Of a stretch of 64,000 bases of DNA, positions 53,465 through 63,300 are shown one piece after another. The notes beneath the pieces were generated by a model that worked only from the letters and a program-made list of their open reading frames with translations, did no database searches and had not been told where the DNA came from. Source of the DNA: Bacteroidota bacterium (GTDB taxonomy: Bacteria; Bacteroidota; Bacteroidia; Bacteroidales; F082); the NCBI GenBank assembly GCA_014382445.1, contig JACNJS010000035.1, positions 105,943-169,942 of the forward strand, given 5' to 3'. The position numbers were made by a program, and so were the translations under genes. Position 1 is the first letter of the stretch, and each line of letters opens with the position of its first letter.

Positions 53465-54040
53465 TTAGTCTCCCCGGTTTCGGCTATCACGCTTAACAGT
53501 TTGCATAACATTACCTACTTCATCAAGTACGTCATCGCTAATGTCGTATTTTGGGTCGGTATATAGCAAAGTCATCCCTCCTGATTTATCAAAAACGAAG
53601 GAGTAGTTATGAGTTGCAGCAATGCTTTCAATTGCGTTATATACTTTTTCCTGTATTGGTTGCACAAGCTCCTGACGTTTTTTATAGAGTTCACCCTCGG
53701 CTCCAAAATACAATCGTTGAAGCTCTTTTACTTCCTTTTCTTTTGTCACGATATCTTCTTCTCTTTTTCGCTTAATGTCTTCAGGTAATAAAACAGATTC
53801 TGCCTGATATTTTTGATACATTTCACTTACTTTGGCGTACTTTGTTTCAATTTCTTTTTGCCACTTTGCCGATAATTCATCTAATTCGTCCTGCGCATCC
53901 TGAAACTCGGGAATATTATCAAGTATGTATTGGGTGTCGACATATGCGTACTTTTGCGACTGTCCGGCAACTGAGATACCAGCAAACAAAAAGGCTGTAA
54001 CTAACAGCGCGAAAACAGAATTAACAACATTATTTTTCAT
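53465..54040 (-). CDS. skp: OmpH/Skp-family periplasmic chaperone (copy 1)
   Basis: A 191-residue homologue of copy 2, with a signal peptide (ending SVAGQ), YAYVDTQYILDNIPEF, a long coiled coil and YSFVFDKSGGMTLLY. It follows bamA by 53 bases on the same strand and is probably in the bamA operon. The C-terminal tail is longer and charged (QTVKRDSRNRGD). Confidence 0.92.
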   Translation of the reverse strand: MKNNVVNSVFALLVTAFLFAGISVAGQSQKYAYVDTQYILDNIPEFQDAQDELDELSAKWQKEIETKYAKVSEMYQKYQAESVLLPEDIKRKREEDIVTKEKEVKELQRLYFGAEGELYKKRQELVQPIQEKVYNAIESIAATHNYSFVFDKSGGMTLLYTDPKYDISDDVLDEVGNVMQTVKRDSRNRGD

Positions 54041-54093
54041 GATTTTAAGATTTTATTTAATCTGATTATAGCAAAAACATTGCCAAAGTTAAA

Positions 54094-56742
54094 TTAATCC
54101 AACGATTGGTTTAGTGAAAAATGGAAATGACTACCATTAGCACTAGGAATTCCATAAATTGGGTCGAACCCATAAGCCCAGTCGAGACCAAGCATTCCAA
54201 ACATAGGTAGAAATACTCTAACTCCAAAACCAGCAGATCTTTTCATGTCAAATGGATTAAAACCCTGTGAACCAAGCCATGAATTTCCAGCTTCAACAAA
54301 TGTAAGTGCATAAATTGTAGAACTCGGATTTAACGACAATGGATATCTTAATTCAAGAGTATAACGTGTAAAAACGGTACCGCCAATATTTCTGTTTTCA
54401 TAAAAGAAAGGTGTTATTGACTCATTTGTGTAACCTCGCATACTTATAATTTCGCGGCCATCAAAATTTTGGGTTCCCGATAAACCATCACCTCCAAGGT
54501 AAAACCTGTCAAAAGGTGTTACTCCCAGATCATAATTGTAATAGCCCAGGTAACCAAACCGGAATTTTGTAGCTAAAACAAGTTTTTCCATTAATTCAAA
54601 ATACCAATATGCTTTTAGCTTCCATTTATGATATTCAATCCATTTATATTTTTCAGTATCGTCAATTTGAGAATAGTCCTTCTCGGGGCTAAATAATGAA
54701 TAGGGTGGAGTTAACTCAAGCCCCAATGAAATGTCAGAACCCCGACGGGGGTATATTGGCTGGTCAATTGAGTTCCTTCCAAAAATAATTTCATAATTTA
54801 GGTTATTATATGTGCCACTTCCGCTTCCAATATAAAATATTTTGGCATAATTTTGCAAATTATATAACTGGATATTAATCCCGTGGTATAGTGTAAAAAA
54901 GTCGTCGGGCCATGTAAGTCGTTTACCAATACCGGCGCTTATTCCATTAATTACAAACGAAGCCCTTAGAGTATCTGATTTTGGCAAGCCGTTTGAATAA
55001 ATCGAGTAATAGTATGAAACTGTTAACGCATTAGGTTTTCGCCCGCCTAACCAAGGTTCGGTAAACGACACACTCCAACTCATGTAATCGGCACCATATG
55101 TTTGAAACCGCAACGATAGCTTTTGTCCATCGCCGGAAGGAATTGGTCTCCATGCATTAGCATTAAAGAAATTTTTAAAAGAAAAATTATTAAAGCTCAA
55201 CCCCAAAGTTCCAATTATTCGGCCATAACCCCATCCACCCGAAAGTTCAATCTGGTCTGCCGATGTTTCTTCTACTACGTATTCAATGTCAACGGTTCCG
55301 TCGATGGGGTTTGGGTTTATGTTTGGAGCAATCGATTCGGGGTCGAAATACCTTAAGTTAGCTAATTCGCGTGTGGTTCTTATAACATCTTCGCGGCTAA
55401 ATAATTGACCAGGCCTTGTGCGTAATTCACGTATTACAACATGGTCGTTTGTTTTGGTATTACCTTTTACCGATATGTTTTTAATACGTGCTTGTTTCCC
55501 TTCAAATATTCTTATCTCCAGGTCAATAGAATCATTTTCAACATAAGTTTCAACAGGAGTGGCATTAAAAAAAAGATAGCCATTATTCATATAAAGTGAA
55601 CTTACATCAAAGCCTGCAGGATTGTATTGAAGATTAGTTTCAAGAAGTTCGAGATTGTAAACATCTCCCGGCTGAATACCTAGTATTGTGCTTAAAAATA
55701 AGGATGAATAAACAGTATTTCCAACCCAGCTAATATTACGGAAATAATATTTATTTCCTTCATCGATGGTAATATCAATAGCTATATTTTCATTATCAAG
55801 TTTGTACACCGAATCAGAAACAATATGTGCATCGCGGTAACCTTTCTTATTATACTTTGCTATAATGAGGTCAAGGTCATCTTTATAATTAGATTTAATA
55901 TACTTGGAGCCTTTGAAAATATTTACTTTAAAATTGTTTTTAACATAAGCGATAGCATTATCGCGCATAGATTTAAATTTAAGAGTAATCACATCACTGG
56001 CAATATCAATAATAAAAGGGCCGAGGCTATCCAGAGGTGTAAAACTACCCCGCGCTTTTGTTTCTTTCATGCTTGACTTTACCACATCATACGAAAAGTT
56101 CTTAATACCGTAAATATTTATTTCCTGTATTTTAACTTTCCCGTGTTTTTTAATTTTAATTAACAGATCAACAAAGTTTAAATCTCGTTTATCTGGGGTT
56201 TCTTCTATATTTACCTCACTGTTAAGATATCCTTTATCAGCATAAAAGTCTTTTATAATATTTTTTGTGCGGATAAGGAGGTGATCGGTAACCACATCAC
56301 CACGAGTAAGATTTATTTTCTCACGGATATCATCAGCTTCTGTTTTTCGGATACCTTCAAAAGAAAATTTGCTCAACCTGGGGCGTTCATGCAAGATTAT
56401 TTTCAGGAATATACTGTTTGATTTAATATCGGAAGCAACAATGCTAATATTATCAAAAAGGCCTTGATCCCAAAGTTTTCGGATTGCCCCCGTAATTTCA
56501 TCACCCGGTATTTTGATTCGATCACCAATTTCGAGATCAGAAAGCATAACTATAACATTCTTATCAAGATACTCTACGCCTTCAACTTCGATACCCCCTA
56601 TGATATATTCGGTTGGTGCATTGTAACTAATCCTTGATAAATCGCTGCCGATATTAATTTGGGCAGATGATACGTTAGTAAACAGTACAAAGCTAATTAC
56701 TATAAAAAATCCTACTAGTTTTTTTCTTACCACTTTAATCAT
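54094..56742 (-). CDS. bamA: Outer-membrane protein assembly factor BamA
   Basis: An 882-residue core subunit of the BAM complex, which inserts beta-barrel proteins in the outer membrane. After the signal peptide (ending SSAQ), five POTRA domains occupy about residues 45-455 (the first is YIIGGIEVEGVEYLDKNVI, a later one KQARIKNISVKGNTKTNDHVVIRELRTRPGQLFS). The barrel follows, with the conserved FDRFYLGGDGLSGTQNFDGREIISMRGY loop and a C-terminus in HFHFSLNQSLD. It lies between uppS and skp. Confidence 0.95.
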   Translation of the reverse strand: MIKVVRKKLVGFFIVISFVLFTNVSSAQINIGSDLSRISYNAPTEYIIGGIEVEGVEYLDKNVIVMLSDLEIGDRIKIPGDEITGAIRKLWDQGLFDNISIVASDIKSNSIFLKIILHERPRLSKFSFEGIRKTEADDIREKINLTRGDVVTDHLLIRTKNIIKDFYADKGYLNSEVNIEETPDKRDLNFVDLLIKIKKHGKVKIQEINIYGIKNFSYDVVKSSMKETKARGSFTPLDSLGPFIIDIASDVITLKFKSMRDNAIAYVKNNFKVNIFKGSKYIKSNYKDDLDLIIAKYNKKGYRDAHIVSDSVYKLDNENIAIDITIDEGNKYYFRNISWVGNTVYSSLFLSTILGIQPGDVYNLELLETNLQYNPAGFDVSSLYMNNGYLFFNATPVETYVENDSIDLEIRIFEGKQARIKNISVKGNTKTNDHVVIRELRTRPGQLFSREDVIRTTRELANLRYFDPESIAPNINPNPIDGTVDIEYVVEETSADQIELSGGWGYGRIIGTLGLSFNNFSFKNFFNANAWRPIPSGDGQKLSLRFQTYGADYMSWSVSFTEPWLGGRKPNALTVSYYYSIYSNGLPKSDTLRASFVINGISAGIGKRLTWPDDFFTLYHGINIQLYNLQNYAKIFYIGSGSGTYNNLNYEIIFGRNSIDQPIYPRRGSDISLGLELTPPYSLFSPEKDYSQIDDTEKYKWIEYHKWKLKAYWYFELMEKLVLATKFRFGYLGYYNYDLGVTPFDRFYLGGDGLSGTQNFDGREIISMRGYTNESITPFFYENRNIGGTVFTRYTLELRYPLSLNPSSTIYALTFVEAGNSWLGSQGFNPFDMKRSAGFGVRVFLPMFGMLGLDWAYGFDPIYGIPSANGSHFHFSLNQSLD

Positions 56743-56750
56743 AAAATAAA

Positions 56751-57497
56751 TTAGCTTAATAATTGTTCACTTGTTAAACCAAACCTCCGCTCCCTGTACT
56801 GATATTCCACAATTGCTTTGTATAGCTCTTCTTCACGAAAATCAGGCCATAGTACATTTGTAAAATAAAGCTCGGCATAAGCTATTTGCCATAACAGGTA
56901 ATTGCTTATCCTTAATTCCCCACTCGTCCTTATTAGCAGTTCCGGATCGGGTATACCAAAGGTTGACAAATATTTTTCAAAAACATCTTCGGTTATATCT
57001 TTACTCTTTAACTTACCCAATTCAACATCAGATGATACTTTTTTTACAGCATCAATTATTTCCCAACGTGAGCTATAACTCATTGCGAGGGTTAGTGTCA
57101 TCCTGTTATTTTTGGAAGTTCTTTCTATCGTTTCAATGAGCTTCCTGTAATTTTCATCCGGCAAGCTACTAAGATCACCAATGGCATTAAGCCGAATGTT
57201 ATTTTTGTTTAATGTATCCAGCTCTTTAGCAATAGTTTCAACAAACAACGACATCAAAGCATCAACTTCATCTTTGGGCCTGTTCCAGTTTTCGGTTGAA
57301 AAGGTATAAAGAGTAAGATATTTAATCCCAAGTTTTGCAGCAGTTTCGGCAATATTCCGCACTGAATCAACACCCTCATGATGACCACCAACGCGATCAA
57401 GGCCATGTTGAATTGCCCATCTGCCATTGCCATCCATTATAATAGCAATGTGCTTAGGAAGTTTCTCAATATTTATTTTTTCTTTATAGCTTTTCAT
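56751..57497 (-). CDS. uppS: Undecaprenyl diphosphate synthase (isoprenyl transferase)
   Basis: A 248-residue cis-prenyltransferase that makes the C55 carrier for cell-wall and O-antigen precursors. The catalytic motif is IIMDGNGRWA with D22. FSTENWNRPKDEV and LIRTSGELRISNYLLWQIAYAELYF are complete. It lies eight bases before bamA and follows the DUF6089 gene by 18 bases, a tight envelope operon. Confidence 0.95.
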   Translation of the reverse strand: MKSYKEKINIEKLPKHIAIIMDGNGRWAIQHGLDRVGGHHEGVDSVRNIAETAAKLGIKYLTLYTFSTENWNRPKDEVDALMSLFVETIAKELDTLNKNNIRLNAIGDLSSLPDENYRKLIETIERTSKNNRMTLTLAMSYSSRWEIIDAVKKVSSDVELGKLKSKDITEDVFEKYLSTFGIPDPELLIRTSGELRISNYLLWQIAYAELYFTNVLWPDFREEELYKAIVEYQYRERRFGLTSEQLLS

Positions 57498-57515
57498 TAA
57501 AAAATTTGATGAAAA

Positions 57516-58352
57516 TTATTTCCATTCTACATTATTACATCTTTTATTATTCTGCAAATCAAATTTATATGTAACAGTAATCCCTGTATAATTATACCAA
57601 TCTTTAGTTTGGTCATCACCACGTTGCATAAAAGGATCGTGAGTCATCGAAGGGTCGCTTAAAATCTCTGCAGGATAATCAGGGTTTATATTTGATCCGG
57701 TTAAATAATATGTTGTGCTTACATCATCAATATAATCAGTTAAAGTTTTACGCATTCCCCATTCAAAGGTAAGCCCAAATCTTTCTGATATACTGTATTT
57801 AAAACCAAAACCAAATGGGAAGGCAACACTATACAGGTTATATGGATTGCGGTTGGCAAAACCAATATTTTGCCCCTCAGTTCCAATTGGTTGCAGAGCA
57901 ACACCACTAGATGATGTAGGTTTAAATGTAAAAAATGAGATTCCTCCAAAAATAAAAGGAGTAAAAAAGTTTTTTTTACTTCCTGTAAAATATTCCCAGA
58001 AATTAAATTCGGCAACTAAAGAGAAATCGTTGATTTTTGATTTAAAATTGAGATCACGGTTAATTACAGAACCTCCTGTGGCATCACTCCCCTGCACGTT
58101 ACCACGATAATAAGAAAACTTTGCTGCCCATCGAGGGTTAATATTATACCGGGCAAGTGCGCCATATGCTAACTGTGTTTGATTATATGGCAGGGCAGGA
58201 TTTAACTCTCCCAAATAATATGATGTTCCGCCAAACCCTCCAATTTCAATAGTTTGAGCGTTAGAGGCATATGCAAACAAAATAATAGTTAAGCCAATCA
58301 AGGCCTTTATTACTATACGTATGAAACTATATTTCAGGGTTTTTTCTATCAT
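57516..58352 (-). CDS. DUF6089-type outer-membrane beta-barrel protein
   Basis: A 278-residue exported protein. The open frame starts at 58400. The ATG at 58352 gives a conventional signal peptide (ending SNAQ) and lies just after a TATTTTTG -7-like box (58368-58375), which would otherwise fall inside the gene. IEIGGFGGTSYYLGELNPALPYNQTQLAYGALARYNINPRW is typical of the family that precedes uppS and bamA in Bacteroidota. It is a small barrel of unknown role, perhaps tied to outer-membrane assembly. Confidence 0.82.
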   Translation of the reverse strand: MIEKTLKYSFIRIVIKALIGLTIILFAYASNAQTIEIGGFGGTSYYLGELNPALPYNQTQLAYGALARYNINPRWAAKFSYYRGNVQGSDATGGSVINRDLNFKSKINDFSLVAEFNFWEYFTGSKKNFFTPFIFGGISFFTFKPTSSSGVALQPIGTEGQNIGFANRNPYNLYSVAFPFGFGFKYSISERFGLTFEWGMRKTLTDYIDDVSTTYYLTGSNINPDYPAEILSDPSMTHDPFMQRGDDQTKDWYNYTGITVTYKFDLQNNKRCNNVEWK

Positions 58353-58480
58353 TATAATTTTGACCGGCAAAAATATCACTTTTTTAGTTATGCTTAACAT
58401 GAATTAGTTGGTATAAATCAATACACAACAAACTATTTTTTTTATGATATATTATTTCGTAAAGTCCTTATTAATTGTAA

Positions 58481-59359
58481 TTAATTCCTATAATCAACAC
58501 CCCAATGCAGTTTATCGCGAATTGTAGAATAGAAGTTTTGATTATTCATTTGAATAAGATTAACGCTGAATTTGCAACGCTTAATAATTATTTCATCATC
58601 TTTGCTAATTGCTGAGTGCCTTGAGTCCATTGTCATTAAATACTTCTCTTCCCTGCCTTCGATCTTGATTTTAATAACACTCGAATCCTCAAGAATTATA
58701 GGACGAACCGTAAGATTGTGAGAGGCAATAGGTGCTACTATAAAGTTCTTCGACCCAGGTGTTACTATCGGGCCACCAACACTTAGTGAATAGGCTGTTG
58801 AGCCTGTAGGAGTTGATACTATTAGTCCATCACCCCAATATGAGTTTAAAAATGTGTCATCAACAAATACATGAACAACAATTAATGCCGTGGTGTTATT
58901 TCTATAAATAGTAAGATCATTTAATGCATAATTAATTTCGCCAAATAACCTCTTTGGTTGAACAAGCTGGAGAAGTGATCTTTTATCAATGGAATAATCT
59001 CCCTTGAAAACATTGTTAACAGCATCTGCAATATCGTTTTTTGAAATACTTGACAAAAATCCAAGACGCCCGAGATTTATTCCCAGTATTGGAATTCCGG
59101 AATCTCTAACGATTGATACTGTATCTAATATTGTACCATCGCCTCCAATCGAAAATAGTATATCAGCATTCTTCTTAATATCTTTATTTGTTTTGAAAAA
59201 AGAAATATTCGGCCCGAAATCCACTGCCGAGGCAATAGCTTTATAATATGGCTCATAAATACTAATTTCGGAGTTTCTTTTTATCAGCTCATTGATCAAT
59301 AGCTGTAAGTAACCTCTCTGATTGTCAGCATATACCTTTCCAAATAATGCTACTTTCAT
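58481..59359 (-). CDS. nadK: NAD kinase
   Basis: A 292-residue enzyme that phosphorylates NAD to NADP. The catalytic motif is SIGGDGTILDTV (G72-T76), with GINLGRLGFL, ALNDLTIYRN and STPTGSTAYSLSVGGPI all present. Its length and motifs are standard. TACATTTG at 59380-59387 (minus strand) is a -7-like box 20 bases upstream. It begins the nadK-DUF6089-uppS-bamA-skp block. Confidence 0.95.
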   Translation of the reverse strand: MKVALFGKVYADNQRGYLQLLINELIKRNSEISIYEPYYKAIASAVDFGPNISFFKTNKDIKKNADILFSIGGDGTILDTVSIVRDSGIPILGINLGRLGFLSSISKNDIADAVNNVFKGDYSIDKRSLLQLVQPKRLFGEINYALNDLTIYRNNTTALIVVHVFVDDTFLNSYWGDGLIVSTPTGSTAYSLSVGGPIVTPGSKNFIVAPIASHNLTVRPIILEDSSVIKIKIEGREEKYLMTMDSRHSAISKDDEIIIKRCKFSVNLIQMNNQNFYSTIRDKLHWGVDYRN

Positions 59360-59581
59360 ATTAAAGGAATTTTTAACGGCAAATGTAACTTAAAAACCCT
59401 ATGTAAATATTACAGAGGGATGTTATCACTAATCAAAATTACTATGGAAAGCTTAACAAATTTCAAAATTTGATATTATTTGAACGATAACAAATATATT
59501 ATCGGGCTAATATTTAGCAATTTAAGCCGGATTTTATGATGTGTATTATTTGTAATCCTTAGCTTTCCAACGAAAATCCAA

Positions 59582-59698
59582 TTAACTTTTTTTAACAGCT
59601 TTAAGCAGTGCGCTTTTCGATTGAACACCAACCAGCTTGTTAACTACTTTACCGTTTTTAAATATGATAATCGTAGGAATGCTTCTGTATGGTGGTTC
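59582..59698 (-). pseudogene. Thioredoxin C-terminal remnant
   Basis: Minus-strand frame from a stop at 59699-59701 to the stop at 59582-59584, reading YRSIPTIIIFKNGKVVNKLVG and then VQSKSALLKAVKKS. This is the C-terminal third of thioredoxin, including the cis-proline loop (SIPT) and the last helix. The WCGPC active site and N-terminal half are absent. No start codon is available. It lies 19 bases beyond the end of mutS2 on the same strand. Confidence 0.75.
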
Positions 59699-59717
59699 TT
59701 ACATTCTACATCTTTTC

Positions 59718-62159
59718 TTAAAAATAAACTCTTGTAATACCGGATCCTCCAAATTCGATCGGAGCATCCCCAAACGTTTTAATTTCATCAACACTTTTCA
59801 GGTATTTGCGAATTATTTCACGAAGTATTCCATATCCCTTACCATGAAGAATGCTAATTTCTTTCATGTTCAACAGTATGGCCTCATCAATGTATTTTTG
59901 TAACATCGACAGCGCTTCATCGGCGCGTTTGCCGCGTAAGTCGATAGTAAGTTTAAAATTGACCATTTTTTCATTAATATCGCTCACAATATCATTGTAG
60001 CCTTTTCTTTTTACAATATTGAATTTTGGTGCGACCGATTTAATAAGCTTTGAAACTTTCGTTTTAATTTTTACATCATTAACATTTAAAAGAGCATCCG
60101 TTCCATCTATTGTTATTAATTCACCAATTATATCGGTGTTTTTTATCATTACAAAATCACCTTCATTAATTTGTTCATCCTTTATAATTTCCGACTCCTT
60201 TAAATGATTTTTTTTCTTTTTGTTTTTATTAACAGTGTTTAGTTCCTTTGTTTTTGGGGATTCCTTTTTTTGCTTAACCTTTAATTTTTCTTTTTTATTA
60301 TCCAGTACTTTTCTTATTTCCTGTGTAACTATTTTATCAGCACCAGCTTCTTTAATATCACGAATGGTTTTTTCAACATCTTTATTAGAAGTTTCAATTA
60401 TAATTAATGCCTGCTCGTTGGCATCCTTTATTATTTGTTTTTTCGACTTCTCAAGACTATTGAGCAGATCAGTGTATTTTTCAATCATCCGACTCAAATT
60501 AATATCTGCAGACTCAGCTTTTTTCTGTTGCTTCAGTAATTTTATTTTGTCAATTTCCAGTTGCTGAAGCTGATGGTCGAAGCGGACATGCTTTCCTCCG
60601 CTTTTCTTTTTTGCTCTGTTTAGTACATGTGCCGGAAAGCCTATTTTTTTTGCTATCTCGAAGGCAAAGGAGCTACCTGGTTTTCCGATTTGTAGTCTGT
60701 ACAAAGGTTGCATTTCCTCAGAGTCGAACAGCATTGCCCCATTAATCAATCCCGGCATTCGTTCGGCGGCAAGTTTTAAGTTAGTATAATGAGTCGTAAT
60801 TAACCCATAGGTTTCTTTTTTATTTAGTTGCTCAAGAGTAGCTTCGGCAATCGATCCTCCAAGCTGTGGTTCAGTTCCGGTACCAAACTCGTCGATCAAA
60901 ACAAGTGTGCTTTTATTTGCATTACGTAAAAAATATTTCATGTTTAACAAATGCGAGCTATAAGTACTCAAATCGTTCTCAAGCGATTGTTCGTCACCGA
61001 TATCAATGAAAATATTATCAAATAACCGGAATTCACTATCGGGAGAAGCAGAAACTAATAATCCGCATTGCAGCATATATTGCAATATTCCAAAAGTTTT
61101 TAAGCAAACCGACTTTCCTCCTGCGTTTGGCCCCGATATGATTAGTATCCTGTTTTCAGGAGAAAGTTCTAAGTTTAAAGGTACTACATTCTTTTTTTGT
61201 TCTTTGTGCGATAAATACAAAAGTGGATGTATGGCATCTCTTATATCTACGGGTTTATTATGCGTAATAATTGGTTGTTTAGCTACAATTTTAATTGAAA
61301 ACAACGCTTTTGCACAGATAAAATCAATTAATCCAAGAATACGGTAAGCCTCAACTAGTTCATTTATTGAAGGACGTAACTCATCAGTAAAGTTTAATAG
61401 TATTTTAATAATTTCTCTGCGCTCTTCACTTTCCAGTTCCTTTATTTCATTGTTGATTTCGAATGACATAGGTGCTTCAACAAATACTGTTTGACCTGAT
61501 GATGATTCATCGTGAATAATACCACCGATTGCCCTTTTATCAGATACTTTTAAAGGGATTACTGATCGGCCGTTACGGATTGTTATTTCTGCATTTTCAG
61601 GAACCCAGCCCGATTTTTGTGCCTTTTCAAATGCTTTTTTTGTTTCTTGAAATACCTGCTTTAATTTGCTGGTAATTGCCTGACGAATTATACGCAGGTT
61701 GTCAGATGCGTCGTCTCTGATTTCTCCTTTATCGTCAATTATCTTTACAGCATTTTTCAGCAAATCCCCAGGAAAATTTACTTTATCAATTATGTTTTTT
61801 AACTCAGGATAGGCTTCTTTTTCGGTTTCTTTAAAATAATTGAGAATTTCCTCTATAGTGAATAATGATGTTTTTAAATTGAAAAGGGTATGCTGTTCAA
61901 TATAGCTGCCCGGTGTTTTTAATTGAGTAATATCGTGAGTGACATCGATATAGTCATGTGCTGGAAATGATTTTCCAATGGTGAGTATTTTTGTGAACTC
62001 GCTTGTTTGATTAAGCAATTTTTGAATTACACTAATATTTGATGAAAACCGAATTTTATCTACAAAATTCTGCCCCATTGTACTAATACACAAGCTGCTT
62101 ATTAGTTCCTTTATCTGGTCGAAGCCAATTTTTTGCTCGAAGTTAACCGGGTAGTTCAT
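59718..62159 (-). CDS. mutS2: Endonuclease MutS2
   Basis: An 813-residue MutS2 protein, known from other bacteria to act on branched DNA and in some to rescue stalled ribosomes. Walker A is GPNAGGKS (343-350), with STLVLIDEFGTGTEPQLGG as Walker B. A Lys/Glu-rich coiled coil and linker (about 520-680) precede the C-terminal Smr nuclease domain (LRGKRADEALSMLQKYI, ILHGKGYGILREII). TACCTTTG (62165-62172) lies five bases before the ATG, suggesting an almost leaderless mRNA. Confidence 0.95.
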   Translation of the reverse strand: MNYPVNFEQKIGFDQIKELISSLCISTMGQNFVDKIRFSSNISVIQKLLNQTSEFTKILTIGKSFPAHDYIDVTHDITQLKTPGSYIEQHTLFNLKTSLFTIEEILNYFKETEKEAYPELKNIIDKVNFPGDLLKNAVKIIDDKGEIRDDASDNLRIIRQAITSKLKQVFQETKKAFEKAQKSGWVPENAEITIRNGRSVIPLKVSDKRAIGGIIHDESSSGQTVFVEAPMSFEINNEIKELESEERREIIKILLNFTDELRPSINELVEAYRILGLIDFICAKALFSIKIVAKQPIITHNKPVDIRDAIHPLLYLSHKEQKKNVVPLNLELSPENRILIISGPNAGGKSVCLKTFGILQYMLQCGLLVSASPDSEFRLFDNIFIDIGDEQSLENDLSTYSSHLLNMKYFLRNANKSTLVLIDEFGTGTEPQLGGSIAEATLEQLNKKETYGLITTHYTNLKLAAERMPGLINGAMLFDSEEMQPLYRLQIGKPGSSFAFEIAKKIGFPAHVLNRAKKKSGGKHVRFDHQLQQLEIDKIKLLKQQKKAESADINLSRMIEKYTDLLNSLEKSKKQIIKDANEQALIIIETSNKDVEKTIRDIKEAGADKIVTQEIRKVLDNKKEKLKVKQKKESPKTKELNTVNKNKKKKNHLKESEIIKDEQINEGDFVMIKNTDIIGELITIDGTDALLNVNDVKIKTKVSKLIKSVAPKFNIVKRKGYNDIVSDINEKMVNFKLTIDLRGKRADEALSMLQKYIDEAILLNMKEISILHGKGYGILREIIRKYLKSVDEIKTFGDAPIEFGGSGITRVYF

Positions 62160-62496
62160 GCAGGCAAAGGTAGGGAAAGGAAGGATTGAATTTAGAGATT
62201 AACTTATATTAAAACTCCTCAGCATGTATTCCTCCCGGGCTGGTCTTTTTATGGTCTTTAAATCCATCAGTATAAAGTAACTCCTTCATTCCGTCAACCA
62301 TTTTAGGATTTAATTATTTTCATAATCGGTGATATTTGTACCGATTGTGTTATTACGCAGTTTAGTTAATCTACTAAGTTCATGTTAATTATGTATGTTT
62401 ATGAGTCGCAAAAATACGAATATCAATAATTTGAAAAAATAAAATGGAAGGTTAATTAAAGTTAAATAAGTCAAATTAACTCTGGAATTATCTATA
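62160..62496. other. 337-base intergenic region with a possible 30-codon fragment
   Basis: No complete gene. A minus-strand frame at 62209-62301 encodes 30 residues (MVDGMKELLYTDGFKDHKKT at its start, GIHAEEF at its end) that look protein-like, but I recognise no family. It may be the tail of a lost gene. The rest is AT-rich and includes the mutS2 -7 box. Confidence 0.4.
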
Positions 62497-63171
62497 CTAA
62501 AAGCTCAATCCAATAGTTGTGTTAAACCCATTCATTGGTGTTCGGTTGCTGCTCGGGTTGGAATGGTTTGGCCAGTATTCACTATTTTGATTGTTTTTTA
62601 ATTTCAACCCGCCAATATCATATTCAAAACCAAGCATAAAAACGGCGAGTCGTACATTTATACCAAACGAATACATAAACTGAGTATATGCATAATACAT
62701 ATCAATACCATTGTCAAAATTTTGGTGGTTATAATAAATTGCTCCTACCCACACCGGATTAAGTTTTGCAAATACATCGAATGACACAGCTCGGGCTGGT
62801 GAATACGTTAAAGATGGGCCAATTTTTGACCCCACAAAAAAATTATAAAGATTTTCGCTTCCCTGGAGATTAAATACCTGGCTTTTAAGAGATATAAAAT
62901 CCACATTAATACCCAATCGGAGTCCATCACCTAAATTAATACCATTGAGTATAAATATGGTTCCAATTTCAAAGATGCCGCCTATCTTTGATTCTGCATT
63001 CAATCCCGTTTTTAGATCGTTTATGTTGCTATAGCCATAATATGTCCATGTTGGTGTTGATAAACCAGCTCTAATGTAAAATCGTTTATTCAGGTCGCCT
63101 GATTCAAAGTCTTGTGAAAATACAGATGATGAGATAATTGCGGCTAAAATGAAGATAATAATATTTTTCAT
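62497..63171 (-). CDS. Predicted outer-membrane beta-barrel protein
   Basis: A 224-residue exported protein. The signal peptide ends SSVFSQ. The mature part has alternating beta strands (FYIRAGLSTPTWTYYGYS, GSKIGPSLTYSPARAVSFDVFAKLNPVW) and ends in a strand with a final Phe (TTIGLSF), the usual outer-membrane barrel signal. No function can be assigned. It is a separate unit between mutS2 and tsf. Confidence 0.72.
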   Translation of the reverse strand: MKNIIIFILAAIISSSVFSQDFESGDLNKRFYIRAGLSTPTWTYYGYSNINDLKTGLNAESKIGGIFEIGTIFILNGINLGDGLRLGINVDFISLKSQVFNLQGSENLYNFFVGSKIGPSLTYSPARAVSFDVFAKLNPVWVGAIYYNHQNFDNGIDMYYAYTQFMYSFGINVRLAVFMLGFEYDIGGLKLKNNQNSEYWPNHSNPSSNRTPMNGFNTTIGLSF

Positions 63172-63250
63172 TTTATGAGATTTTAGTTTACAATAATTGG
63201 GTTTAAATTAAAATCCTCAACTATTATATCATGTTTTGCTAAAGTACAAA

Positions 63251-63280
63251 AAAAAGCCGAATCATTCGAATCGGCTTTTT
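63251..63280 (-). terminator. Intrinsic terminator of tsf
   Basis: AAAAAGCCGA (63251-63260) pairs perfectly with TCGGCTTTTT (63271-63280) around a ten-base loop. Read leftward it ends in a T run (63248-63255). It lies 20 bases after the tsf stop and could serve both strands. Confidence 0.85.
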
Positions 63281-63300
63281 AAATAATTTTTGAAGAACTT

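Noticed and set aside
60220..60567. 115-codon Phe/Ser-rich frame opposite mutS2
   Set aside because: It mirrors the Lys/Glu-rich coiled-coil region of MutS2 on the other strand, which always gives Phe/Ser-rich shadows.
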